Assembly: GCF_000428985.1 (NCBI RefSeq)
Contig: NZ_AUAZ01000002.1
Coordinates: 248,001-312,000, forward strand
Origin: Marinobacterium litorale DSM 23545
GTDB lineage: Bacteria > Pseudomonadota > Gammaproteobacteria > Pseudomonadales > Balneatricaceae
Direction: 5' to 3'
Length of the DNA: 64,000 nt
Part shown: positions 17,730-26,669 of the stretch, piece after piece
Layout of the letters: every line of letters starts with the position of its first letter
Position numbering within the stretch: position 1 is the stretch's first letter
Notes under the pieces: model-generated
The model's database searches: none
Told to the model about the DNA's origin: nothing
Seen by the model: the letters and a program-made list of their open reading frames with translations, nothing else
Position numbers and translations under genes: made by a program

Positions 17730-20700
17730 ATGAATCGGCGCTCATCACCGCACACGCACGCAACATTGGAGCCATGTAGTCCCTTGAGCAGCAGAACCCC
17801 CAGCCCGCCGACAGGCCTTATACAGCGATTACAGAGCCGCATTCGAATGCTGAGCCTGTTCGCCCTGACCGGCGTTCTGATCGTCGTGTTGGGGGCCTCG
17901 GCCATGGCCTGGCAGCAGGTCGAGCAACGCATGCAGGAAGCCCATGAAAGCGCAGCGCTGATTGTTGAGGAGTTCGTATCTGCGCGGCTTGATCAGCTCA
18001 AGACAGTGGCGGGCTTTCTGGTCGTTGCGGAACAAACCCAGCCGATATTGCGAACCGCTCTGGCGCAGGACCCGTCGCTGCAGAGCCTCTACCTGCTGGA
18101 CTCTGAAGGCACCGTACTTGAACAGCAGCATCGGGCGGGCCATAAGCCGCGCAGTGTGCTTGCCGATGAAGGCTGGATCGACAGCTTTCGCAACTCAGGT
18201 TCTTTTATCGGCACACCTCACCAGGGTACCGGCATTGTGCAGGTCGTTAACGTCGGCCAACCGATACCCCACCAGACCGGCATGCCCGCCCATGCACTGC
18301 TTGCGACGCTTGATCTGACCCGCCTTTGGACCCGAATTAACCGAATCCGGGTAGGGGAGTCGGGAGCTGTTTTCCTGACCGACAACGACAATCGGCTGCT
18401 CACTCACCGAAATATCGGACTTCTCGCGCAACGCCCGCCTCTGAATACCCTGTATAACGCACCGATTGAAAGCGACCAGCGTATCAATCTGGTCAATGCA
18501 TCGCCCGGTGGATGGATGCTCGTCAGTCGTACACCGTTGAACGTGGGCGGGTGGAGCCTGCTGGTGCAGATTCCCGCCGCCAGTCTCGCCGGCTGGCTAT
18601 TTGGCGGCGTATGCGTGGTTGTTTTCACCTTGGGTGCCTGTTGGCTGGTCATCCGTCGCACCGACCACTTTGTAGACGCTGAAATCGTGCAACCGCTGAC
18701 GACGCTGGAACAACGCGTTGACGAGCTCAAGGAGAGTCGCCAGGCGCTGGCGGTTTCGCAGGATATGATCTCCCTGGTTGACCGGCACTATATCTATCGA
18801 CTGGTTAACGAGTCTTACCTGACAACCTTCGGTAAAACGTATCACCAGATAGTGGGCCAATCGGTGCCGGCGCTGCTGGGCGAGGCGTCATTCCAGGAAA
18901 CCGTCAAACCTAAATTTGATCGCTGCCTGGCAGGCGAAACCCTGCGCTACCAGCAATGGTTCGATACGGCACAGGGGCGGCGTTACCTGGATGTTATTTA
19001 CAACCCTTACCGGGCTGAGAACGGCTGGATAGAGGGAGTGCTTGTCAGCACCCGTGATGTCACCGATACGTACCGCGCACAGGAGCAGCTCCGGCTCGCC
19101 GCCAGTGTGTTCACCAGTGCCCGCGAAGGGATCTTGATTACCGATGCCTGGGGTCGTATCCGAGAGGTTAACCAGGCGTTCTGCCGGATCACCGGCTTAC
19201 CGCCCGAATCCGTTGACGGCCAGGATGCATTCGAACTATCCGGGCTGCCAGATTCCAAGCGTGTACGCATTCAGGAGAACCTGCGAGCCTGCGGACACTG
19301 GAGCGGAGAGGTGGAAAACTGTCACGCCGATGGCACCGGCTACGTGGCAATGCTCACTATCACAGCGGTCCAGAACGAAGCCGGCGATATATCCCACTAT
19401 GTGGTGCTGTTCTCGGATATCACCGAGCAGAAACGCTACCAGCAGCAGCTTGAGCTGATCGCCAATTACGATGCCCTGACCAATCTGCCCAACCGCCGGC
19501 TGCTGGCCGATAAACTACACCAGGCGATGGCGCTGGCCGACAGAACACAGGGGCGTCTCGCCGTGGTTTACCTGGATCTGGATGGTTTTAAGGCGATCAA
19601 CGACCAACTCGGGCACGATATTGGTGACCGCCTGCTATTGACGCTGGCCTCCCGGATGAAAGAGGCGCTTCGGCCCGGCGATACCATCGCCCGGCTCGGT
19701 GGCGATGAGTTTGTCGCCGTGCTCGTCGGGCTTGATGATGACCCGCGCTCCTGCGAACCGATGATCACAGCGCTCCTGGATGCGGCCTCACGACCGGTGG
19801 AGCTTGACGACAAAACGCTGGAGGTGACCGCCAGCCTGGGTGTGACCTTCTATCCGCAAGAAGAGGGGCAGGACGCCGACCAGCTCCTGCGCCAGTCTGA
19901 CCAGGCGATGTATCAGGCGAAACTTGCCGGCAAGAACCGGTTCCACCTGTTCGATACCGAGCATGATCGCTCCATGCGTGGCTATAACGAAAATATCGGA
20001 CGCATGCGCGAAGCGCTGGAAAACGATGAATTTGTGCTCCACTTCCAGCCCAAGGTCAACATGCACACCGGCGAAATTTTAGGCGCTGAAGCACTGATTC
20101 GTTGGCAGCATCCCGAGCGAGGTCTGCTGCCGCCGGGCGCGTTTCTGCCTGACGTAGAGAACCACCCGTTAGCGATTGAGCTGGGCGAGTGGGTTATCGA
20201 GTCCGCCCTGACCCAGCTTGAATACTGGCATCGTCACGGGCTCGATATCTCGGTCAGCATCAACGTTGGTGCTCTGGAGCTGCAACAGAAAGATTTTGTA
20301 GAACGCGTCCAGTGCCACCTGATCCGCCATCCGGGGGTGCCTGCTCGCTCTCTGGAGATCGAAGTGCTGGAAACCACGGCGCTGGAGGATATGGACCATG
20401 TCTCCAATATCATGAAACAGTGCCGCGCTCTGGATATCCACTTTGCTCTGGATGACTTTGGTACCGGCTACTCCACACTGGCTTATCTGAAAAATCTGCC
20501 GGCTCGCTCGCTGAAAATCGACCGCTCCTTTGTCCGTGACATCCTTGATGATCCGGAGGATTTGACCATTCTGGACGGTGTGCTTGGACTGTCGCGGGCG
20601 TTCCGACGGCGAGCGATCGCAGAAGGGGTCGAAACCGAACAGCAGGGCCTTCTGCTGCTACAGCTGGGCTGTGAGCTGGGGCAGGGCTATGGCATCGCAC

Positions 20701-21140
20701 GACCGATGTCGGCCAAGGAGTTTGAACTCTGGACCCGTAAATGGCGTCCCTTTGCCAGCTGGACCCGTCAAAAACCGATTAACCGGGATCGCATGCCATT
20801 GATTTTCGCGTCGGTGGAGCACCGCGCCTGGGTTAACAACGCCAAGCGACTCCTGGCCGGCGAGAAAAATGTAGAGCTGGTACTGGAAAACACCGAGTGT
20901 CGTCTCGGCCGATGGCTCCATAGCGACGGGGTAGAACGTTACGGTGAACATCCGGCTTTCCGGTCAATCCATAAGGTCCATGACGAGTTGCACCGCCATG
21001 TCATTATGGAAATGGCTAACGCGCCAGTGAGCGACGACTGCATTCGCCAGCTCGATTTAAGCAGTGAGAATCTGCTGACCTTATTGCGCGCACTGCTGGA
21101 CGACGGCGCCTACCAAAAGAGGCATCCAGCCAAAGCCTGA
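17730..21140 (+). CDS. Membrane PAS-PAS-GGDEF-EAL protein with C-terminal zinc-binding CZB domain
   Basis: 1136 residues as the longest frame. Layout: membrane helix about 37-62, periplasmic sensor domain to about 285, second helix 287-310, PAS domains from about 340 and 455, GGDEF from about 577 (RLGGDEF at 653-659), EAL from about 760 (EALIRWQHP near 786), and DDFGTGYSTLAYLK. An RxxD product-inhibition site precedes GGDEF (RPGD). From residue 1027 it has the CZB pattern: H-x2-W, then CRLGRW, then HDELH, as in zinc-sensing chemoreceptors and E. coli DgcZ. So zinc may tune c-di-GMP turnover. Start uncertain: TTG 17784, with GGAG twelve bases upstream, is equally good and gives 1118 residues. 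Confidence 0.92.
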   Translation: MNRRSSPHTHATLEPCSPLSSRTPSPPTGLIQRLQSRIRMLSLFALTGVLIVVLGASAMAWQQVEQRMQEAHESAALIVEEFVSARLDQLKTVAGFLVVAEQTQPILRTALAQDPSLQSLYLLDSEGTVLEQQHRAGHKPRSVLADEGWIDSFRNSGSFIGTPHQGTGIVQVVNVGQPIPHQTGMPAHALLATLDLTRLWTRINRIRVGESGAVFLTDNDNRLLTHRNIGLLAQRPPLNTLYNAPIESDQRINLVNASPGGWMLVSRTPLNVGGWSLLVQIPAASLAGWLFGGVCVVVFTLGACWLVIRRTDHFVDAEIVQPLTTLEQRVDELKESRQALAVSQDMISLVDRHYIYRLVNESYLTTFGKTYHQIVGQSVPALLGEASFQETVKPKFDRCLAGETLRYQQWFDTAQGRRYLDVIYNPYRAENGWIEGVLVSTRDVTDTYRAQEQLRLAASVFTSAREGILITDAWGRIREVNQAFCRITGLPPESVDGQDAFELSGLPDSKRVRIQENLRACGHWSGEVENCHADGTGYVAMLTITAVQNEAGDISHYVVLFSDITEQKRYQQQLELIANYDALTNLPNRRLLADKLHQAMALADRTQGRLAVVYLDLDGFKAINDQLGHDIGDRLLLTLASRMKEALRPGDTIARLGGDEFVAVLVGLDDDPRSCEPMITALLDAASRPVELDDKTLEVTASLGVTFYPQEEGQDADQLLRQSDQAMYQAKLAGKNRFHLFDTEHDRSMRGYNENIGRMREALENDEFVLHFQPKVNMHTGEILGAEALIRWQHPERGLLPPGAFLPDVENHPLAIELGEWVIESALTQLEYWHRHGLDISVSINVGALELQQKDFVERVQCHLIRHPGVPARSLEIEVLETTALEDMDHVSNIMKQCRALDIHFALDDFGTGYSTLAYLKNLPARSLKIDRSFVRDILDDPEDLTILDGVLGLSRAFRRRAIAEGVETEQQGLLLLQLGCELGQGYGIARPMSAKEFELWTRKWRPFASWTRQKPINRDRMPLIFASVEHRAWVNNAKRLLAGEKNVELVLENTECRLGRWLHSDGVERYGEHPAFRSIHKVHDELHRHVIMEMANAPVSDDCIRQLDLSSENLLTLLRALLDDGAYQKRHPAKA

Positions 21141-21187
21141 GGCCGGTTTTCTGGACCGTGTTCGGGAGAGCACGTATCCTTGGCGAC

Positions 21188-21694
21188 ATGATTAATATCG
21201 AATCACTTACCTTTAAATTCGATCCGGTGGAAGACCGCATCCGGCTGGTGGGCAACCTGGATAACGGCCAGACCCGTATCGATTTCTGGCTCACGCGGCG
21301 TCTCGCCCTGCGGATGCTTGATGCAGGTAACGAGATGGTTCAGCGCACCTCGGTTCGAGTCAGTAAGGTACCTTCCCAGTACCGGGAAGCCACGGCGCAG
21401 TTCGAGCATCAACAGGCGCAGGAACGCATGGAGGTCTCGCACCAACCGGTCGAGGAAACCGAGGAGCGTGAACCCGGGCTGCTGCAGCGTATTGACGTAA
21501 GCCATAAGGATGGCCGCTACCAGTTACGCCTCTTTAACCAGGATGAGCCCAACGAAGTGGCCGCCGTGAGCGTACTCAACTACGATGAGCTGCACCAGAT
21601 CCTCCATCTAATTCACAGCGGCTGCGAATCTCTGGACTGGGGCGCACCGGCACTTTTTGCAGGCCCCGCAGGGGAGGATCGTGTATTACAGTGA
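21188..21694 (+). CDS. Uncharacterised conserved-looking protein
   Basis: 168 residues from ATG 21188 (MINIESLTFKF); an in-frame codon at 21158 has no better support. No signal peptide or helix. The first 90 residues look like a beta/alpha domain (RLVGNLDNGQTRIDFWLTRR), followed by a Glu/Gln-rich linker (EHQQAQERMEV) and a C-terminal strand-rich part (RYQLRLFNQDEPNEVAAVSV). It begins 48 bases after the c-di-GMP gene and converges on the CofD-like gene with a gap of four bases. I do not recognise the family. Confidence 0.65.
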   Translation: MINIESLTFKFDPVEDRIRLVGNLDNGQTRIDFWLTRRLALRMLDAGNEMVQRTSVRVSKVPSQYREATAQFEHQQAQERMEVSHQPVEETEEREPGLLQRIDVSHKDGRYQLRLFNQDEPNEVAAVSVLNYDELHQILHLIHSGCESLDWGAPALFAGPAGEDRVLQ

Positions 21695-21698
21695 GGGG

Positions 21699-22889
21699 TC
21701 AGGCCAACGAAAGTAGCGCCTGAACCAGCGCTTCCGGGTCATATCGCTCTGGTTTATCGGGATTGATCAGCGACATATCAATCACCTCAATGCCCAGCGT
21801 TTTGCAAAGTTTATCCGGCACACCGCCCGGATAGGCACCCGCTTTACTGTCGAGCAGGATAAAGTCCAGAAAAGCCGTGGCCGGTGTTTCCTGATTGCCG
21901 GCGCTCAGATAACCCAATAAACGCTGCAAACTCATCTCCAGCGTCATGCCCAACTGCTCCGGATCATGCCCCAGGTTTGGTACATAGACCTTCGGCGACG
22001 GATTCTTCGCTATCGCCTCACTCACCCCATCGGGCAGCAGATTGGCCACCAGGCTGGAGTAAAAGCTACCGGGCGGGTAACAGATCAGATCGGCGTTCTG
22101 AATCAGTTTCCGATTACGTTTGCGCAGTTCAGCGCGGGCAGGGCGCGGATCATCCAGCCCCCGGCACAGGGATAAGGATTCAATCGACGACTGCAGCGGA
22201 TCGACCTCTTTCCCGGTCAGGCGATGCTGCCCCAGAATCTCCTCACCATCCGACAGCCGCGCTTTCAGGTGGTAATCATCGTCCACAATCGCGCGCACCG
22301 TGCCCTGCACGTTCACCAGCTTGGAAAACAGGAACAGGATCGGTTCCAGGTCGTTGTGGTTATTGATATAGCCACCGGCCAAAATCAAGTTGCCAATGCT
22401 GGCGCCGCTGAGATCAAAACCTTTGGGCATCGCCTCCATAAAGAAGCCCAAATGGTTGCAGATCAACTGCCGCATGGGGTTTGCGATATCATCAACGAGT
22501 GGATCCTTGCCGTCGACCATCGCCTCCAGCCGCGCCTTCAACACTTTATTGGGCTGATCCTTGGGAAAGCGAAAGGTGAACAGCCGATAGATCTCTGGAT
22601 GCCCGGTGACGCTTTCATCGGCCAGCGCCATCAATCGGCTGCGCAGATCGCCGATGGCAGGCATATCAAATGCCTGCCGGAGAATCGCCGAGCTACCGCC
22701 TGAATCGAACGGAGTCACCAAGTGGATTGAGTTGTGTGTGTATTCCTTGAGCGTCCGGGAGATCCCAGTGAGCGCTGTACCACCGCTGAAAAACAACAGG
22801 TTCGGTCCCAGTTCGGGCAACTTGCGATAGCGGCTCACTTTTAACGGATCGGGTAAACGGACGCTATGGGTGACGCGCACTCTGGTCAT
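21699..22889 (-). CDS. CofD/YvcK-like protein of the GAK-type cluster
   Basis: 396 residues. The nucleotide-binding start LLFFSGGTALTGISRTLKE (about residue 31) and the GGSSAILRQAF, AIGDLRSRLMALAD and ASIGNLILAGGYI segments are those of the CofD/YvcK fold. YvcK relatives bind nucleotide sugars and affect metabolism and the cell wall, while CofD transfers phospholactyl groups. This version has a 30-residue N-terminal extension and a longer middle than YvcK. It is divergent from the PhoU-APH/ATP-grasp/kinase operon, which is the arrangement I recall for the computationally defined GAK system. Its own substrate is unknown. Confidence 0.88.
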   Translation of the reverse strand: MTRVRVTHSVRLPDPLKVSRYRKLPELGPNLLFFSGGTALTGISRTLKEYTHNSIHLVTPFDSGGSSAILRQAFDMPAIGDLRSRLMALADESVTGHPEIYRLFTFRFPKDQPNKVLKARLEAMVDGKDPLVDDIANPMRQLICNHLGFFMEAMPKGFDLSGASIGNLILAGGYINNHNDLEPILFLFSKLVNVQGTVRAIVDDDYHLKARLSDGEEILGQHRLTGKEVDPLQSSIESLSLCRGLDDPRPARAELRKRNRKLIQNADLICYPPGSFYSSLVANLLPDGVSEAIAKNPSPKVYVPNLGHDPEQLGMTLEMSLQRLLGYLSAGNQETPATAFLDFILLDSKAGAYPGGVPDKLCKTLGIEVIDMSLINPDKPERYDPEALVQALLSLA

Positions 22890-23055
22890 CGACTATCCTG
22901 TCGTCTGGCGGGTGAAAACACAGAGTGTATCCAAAAAAGACTTACAGCCCAATGTATTACAGAATACACGAAATGTTGTATGTCATAATCCTGCAATGTC
23001 GAAACCGGGTCGAGTTCGGTATCCTTGACCCTGATTTTTCCTGTTGGCCAGCCAA
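22890..23055. promoter_or_regulatory. Divergent promoter region of the GAK-type cluster with an inverted repeat
   Basis: The only divergent control region of the cluster. It contains the 16-base inverted repeat TGTATT-ACAG-AATACA at 22953-22968 and a CATAAT sequence at 22984-22989 that could be a -10 element for the rightward operon. No clear -35 hexamer pairs with it. A regulator binding this repeat would control both arms; which one is not evident. Confidence 0.5.
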
Positions 23056-24693
23056 ATGATCAAACTGCCCAAGACCATTCGTGAAAACCTGCACTTTCTC
23101 AGTGTGGAGGTCGATTCTCAGGTCGCCAGCCTGCAGAGCTTCTTCGAGGAGCCCGGCAACCCGAGAATGCGCCGCATTCTGGACCGGGCCGGCTACGCCT
23201 ACAACCTGAAAACCCGTATCCATAACAGCACGGTACAAAAGCTCAGAGCGGGCAAGCGCAGGGCTCAGCGTGACATCAGTCTGCGCAGTGTTGAATTTAT
23301 CGCAACAGACCTGGAACGCATCGCCGAAATCAGCCGCAATTGCGTAAAACAGCTTGAGTACGTTGAGCACTATGCGCTCCTGCAGAACAAACGCCACCTG
23401 AAGATGCTCAAGCGTGTTCGACGCGGACTCAATGCACTAGAGGACGCGCTGGAAGCGCGCGATTCGGCGCCGGCCATTCAAATCGGCCAGCTTAACGACC
23501 GCCTGCTGGATGACTACAAAAAACTGCTACGCGGCTACGCTGCGGGACTCAAGGCACACCCTGAACACAGCGAAGAGCTGATCGCACTCCTGTTTGTTGC
23601 CTATGAGTTTCGTCAGATGGGCGATGCCCTCCTGCACATCAGTGAATCGATCATCTCAGCCAACCTGGGTCAGCCTGTCAGTTTCGAGCGCTATTTTTCG
23701 CTTCAGTCCCTGGTGGCTGAACTCGACGAAGACGAAGATGACCTGAAGATTCATACCATTGCTGAAACACGCTCCGGCAGTGCTATTTCCGGCATCTCCG
23801 GTAAGGAAGAGGAGAGTGGCTACCTGGCGATTTTTAAGGATGGGGAAAAGCGCAAACTCAAGGAGGAGCGTCAGGGCGTACGCAGCTGGCACGAAATCTA
23901 CCCGGGCCTGGCACCCAGAATTCTCTCCTACAAAAAGCGCGGACAGTCCGCCGCACTGTTGATCGAGCACCTGCCGGGCCACACATTCGAGCAGATTGTC
24001 CTCAACGAATCCGATGCCCTGGTGGATGAAACGCTGAAACGCCTGGGCAAGACACTGAAGTCGATCTGGAGCCAGACCCGCACGCTGGAGCCGGTATCGG
24101 CCAACTTTATGCAGCAGATGCAGAAACGGCTACCGGAGGTGTATCGCATACATCCGGAGTTCGATCAGGGTGACGGTTTTATCTGTGGCGTACCGGTCAC
24201 CTCGTTCACAACGCTGGTGGAACGCCTGCAGGAGCGGGAGAAAGGCTGGCCCGCACCGTTTTCTGTGTATATCCACGGTGATTTTAACGTGGACAATATT
24301 ATTTATGATCCGCTCGAGAAGCGTATCAACTTTATCGATCTGCACCGGTCGCGCTACATGGACTATGTTCAGGACGTTTCAGTCTTCATGGTCTCGAACT
24401 ACCGGCTGCAGATACTGGATGTGGAGACCCGCGCCCGTATCATGTCGCTGGCACAGGCGTTCTACAAACGGGCGTACCGTTATGCGCGGAAACAGCAGGA
24501 TGAACTGTTCGAAATCCGCCTGGCGCTGGGCCTGGCCCGTTCCTTTGCCACCTCAACCCGTTTTATCCATGACAAATCTCTGGCCCGGCGCATGTTTTTA
24601 CGAGCGCGCTATCTGCTTGAGCAGGTGGACCGTCTGCAGCCCGGCGAAGAAAAAAGCTACCGTATTCCGATGAAGGAGATCTTCGTTGACTGA
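23056..24693 (+). CDS. PhoU-like helical domain fused to an APH-type phosphotransferase
   Basis: 545 residues. Residues 1-220 are all-helical with PhoU/DUF47-like repeats (SVEFIATDLERIAEISRNCV, EYVEHYALLQN, FRQMGDALLHISESII). Residues from about 235 form an aminoglycoside-phosphotransferase/choline-kinase-like fold: YLAIFKDGEKRKLKEE, then catalytic loop YIHGDFNVDNIIYD (about residue 412) with Asp and Asn, and metal Asp in INFIDLHRSRYMDYVQDV. So it should bind ATP and phosphorylate a small molecule or protein. ATG 23056 is chosen; TTG 23044 is possible, and neither has a strong ribosome site. Overlaps the ATP-grasp gene by 8 bases. Confidence 0.85.
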   Translation: MIKLPKTIRENLHFLSVEVDSQVASLQSFFEEPGNPRMRRILDRAGYAYNLKTRIHNSTVQKLRAGKRRAQRDISLRSVEFIATDLERIAEISRNCVKQLEYVEHYALLQNKRHLKMLKRVRRGLNALEDALEARDSAPAIQIGQLNDRLLDDYKKLLRGYAAGLKAHPEHSEELIALLFVAYEFRQMGDALLHISESIISANLGQPVSFERYFSLQSLVAELDEDEDDLKIHTIAETRSGSAISGISGKEEESGYLAIFKDGEKRKLKEERQGVRSWHEIYPGLAPRILSYKKRGQSAALLIEHLPGHTFEQIVLNESDALVDETLKRLGKTLKSIWSQTRTLEPVSANFMQQMQKRLPEVYRIHPEFDQGDGFICGVPVTSFTTLVERLQEREKGWPAPFSVYIHGDFNVDNIIYDPLEKRINFIDLHRSRYMDYVQDVSVFMVSNYRLQILDVETRARIMSLAQAFYKRAYRYARKQQDELFEIRLALGLARSFATSTRFIHDKSLARRMFLRARYLLEQVDRLQPGEEKSYRIPMKEIFVD

Positions 24694-25582
24694 GCCCAAG
24701 ATTGCAGTTGTCGGCGTTCCGGGTAAATGGTCCACCGAGGTCCTTGCCGACGCGCTCGAGGACAGAACCGGCTATCGCCAGGTCATCGATATGGCAAACG
24801 TCGCCCTGGATCTGGGCACAGGGCAGCTCAAACAGGGTGATCTTGACCTGTGTGAGCTGGATGCACTGATCGTCAAAAAGATCAGTGGTGAATACAGCCC
24901 CACAACCATGGACCGCCTGGAGCTGCTGCGTTTTGCCGAAGCCAAAGGCGTGCGCGTATTCAGCTCTGCCGATCGCATGCTGAAGCTGATCGACCGCGCC
25001 AGCTGCACGCTAACCCTGGCTAACCAAGACATACCGATGCCGCCCACGCTCCTTACCGAAGATATCGATGCGGCGCTGTCAGCTATCCAGCGGTACCAAG
25101 AGGCGATACTCAAGCCCCTGTTTTCCACCAAAGCCCGGGGCATGATTGTGCTGGACGCATCGCAGGGCAGGGAGAAACTGCGCCGTCGCCTGGAGCGATT
25201 CCAGGAAAGCAACCCCATGCTCTATATTCAGAAGAAGCTGAACCTGAATGGACAGGACCTGGGCATGATCTTCCTCGGTGGACGTTATCTGGGTGCCTAC
25301 GCCCGCGTTTCCCGCGACGGTGCCTGGGATACCACCATCAACAGTGGCGGGCGTTACGCACCGTTTGAGGCTGATGACGCGCTGATCGAGCTTGCCCAGC
25401 GGGCTCAGGCACCGTTCGGGCTCGATTTCACCACCGTCGATGTGGCCATTACCGATCAGGGCCCCGTGGTTTTTGAAGTGTCCGCGTTCGGTGGTTTTAA
25501 AGGTGCGCTTAAGGGCGCCAATATTGATGCCGCAAAACTCTACAGTAACTACGTTCTGGAACAGCTTCACAATGGCCAATGA
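24686..25582 (+). CDS. ATP-grasp ligase of the GAK-type cluster
   Basis: 298 residues with RimK/glutathione-synthetase-like ATP-grasp layout: N-terminal domain to about 90, ATP-binding core with AILKPLFSTKARGMIVLD (about 138), YIQKKLNLNGQDLGMIFLGG, and a metal-binding end VAITDQGPVVFEVSAFGGFK, where Glu and the expected Asn position (here Ser) lie. Such enzymes join a carboxylate to an amine or thiol using ATP. Substrates are unknown. The start is TTG 24686, with an excellent AAGGAGA seven bases upstream. Overlaps its neighbours on both sides (8 and 11 bases), so it is strictly coupled to the two kinases. Confidence 0.88.
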   Translation: MTEPKIAVVGVPGKWSTEVLADALEDRTGYRQVIDMANVALDLGTGQLKQGDLDLCELDALIVKKISGEYSPTTMDRLELLRFAEAKGVRVFSSADRMLKLIDRASCTLTLANQDIPMPPTLLTEDIDAALSAIQRYQEAILKPLFSTKARGMIVLDASQGREKLRRRLERFQESNPMLYIQKKLNLNGQDLGMIFLGGRYLGAYARVSRDGAWDTTINSGGRYAPFEADDALIELAQRAQAPFGLDFTTVDVAITDQGPVVFEVSAFGGFKGALKGANIDAAKLYSNYVLEQLHNGQ

Positions 25583-26669
25583 TTCACCGGATTTCGTCGC
25601 ACAACACCTGATTGGAGGCGCTGAACTCAATCACGACCTGCGCCTGCAAAGCGGCGGGTGCGGTATTCATCTGCGTTCCAACAGTGCCGAGCTAATTGCC
25701 CGGCTCAGACAGTATTTTGCCCATATTGTGCGGGCACAGCTGGATACAGCCATCGAAGTGATCGCCGTGGAGCGCGATGCAGTCGAGCTGCCCTTTGAGC
25801 TGGTGGACTGGAAGCGGGAACCCGGCAAGAGCGGGCGTAAGGACGCAATTTTTAATCTCCCCGGCGCTCGGCTGATCCATAAAGTGCGAACCGGCATGAA
25901 CTTCCTGCAGAGCCCGCAGCTGCGCATCGCGGCGGGGCCCTGTGTCGCCCATGACAACCAGGTGATCAACTTCATCAACAACCAGCTCATGACCGAGCTG
26001 CAGAATGACGGCTGGCTGAACTGTCACGCAGCCGCCTTTGAGTACCAGGGGCAGGCGCTGGCCATCGCCGGTTTTTCCGGGGGTGGTAAATCCACATTGA
26101 TGCTGCATCTGCTTGAAGACCCGGCGACACGGTTCATGACCAATGATCGCCTCTTTATCAAACGCGAAGGAGAGGACACCCAGGCCACCGGCATTCCCAA
26201 ACTGCCGCGAATCAATCCCGGCACCATTCTCAACAACCCGCGTTTACAGCCACTGATTGACCCGGAACGGCGCGACCAGCTGGCGAAAATGGATCGCGCA
26301 GAGCTGTGGGAGCTGGAGGAAAAGTTCGACGCCGATATTGAATCCCTCTATGGGCCGGACCGCATTCAACCGGAATCCCGACCACTTAAAGCGTTTCTGG
26401 TACTGAACTGGAAACGGGACAGCGATGCGCCGCTCACGCTGAACCGCGTACAACTGGATCAACGCCCGGACCTGCTGGCCGCCATCATGAAATCCCCCGG
26501 CCCATTTTATCAACGCCAGGATGGCAGCTTTCTCAGTGACGATAACACAATTGATCCTGCCCCCTATCTCAGCTATCTGCGCGGTGTTACCGTCTATGAA
26601 GCCAGCGGTGGAATCGACTTTGACGCGCTGGCAGAGCGTTTCAAAGCCCAGGTAGAGCAACATGATTGA
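25572..26669 (+). CDS. HprK-related serine kinase (type B) of the GAK-type cluster
   Basis: 365 residues from ATG 25572, chosen because the upstream extension of the frame is antisense-like sequence overlapping the ATP-grasp gene. A Walker A P-loop GFSGGGKST sits at about residue 169, preceded by NCHAAAFEYQGQALAIA, and followed by MTNDRLFIKREG, the position of the second HPr-kinase motif. The fold is that of the C-terminal domain of HPr kinase/phosphorylase. There is no HPr gene nearby, so the target is something else. The 3' end overlaps the SixA-Nudix gene by 8 bases. Confidence 0.87.
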   Translation: MANDSPDFVAQHLIGGAELNHDLRLQSGGCGIHLRSNSAELIARLRQYFAHIVRAQLDTAIEVIAVERDAVELPFELVDWKREPGKSGRKDAIFNLPGARLIHKVRTGMNFLQSPQLRIAAGPCVAHDNQVINFINNQLMTELQNDGWLNCHAAAFEYQGQALAIAGFSGGGKSTLMLHLLEDPATRFMTNDRLFIKREGEDTQATGIPKLPRINPGTILNNPRLQPLIDPERRDQLAKMDRAELWELEEKFDADIESLYGPDRIQPESRPLKAFLVLNWKRDSDAPLTLNRVQLDQRPDLLAAIMKSPGPFYQRQDGSFLSDDNTIDPAPYLSYLRGVTVYEASGGIDFDALAERFKAQVEQHD

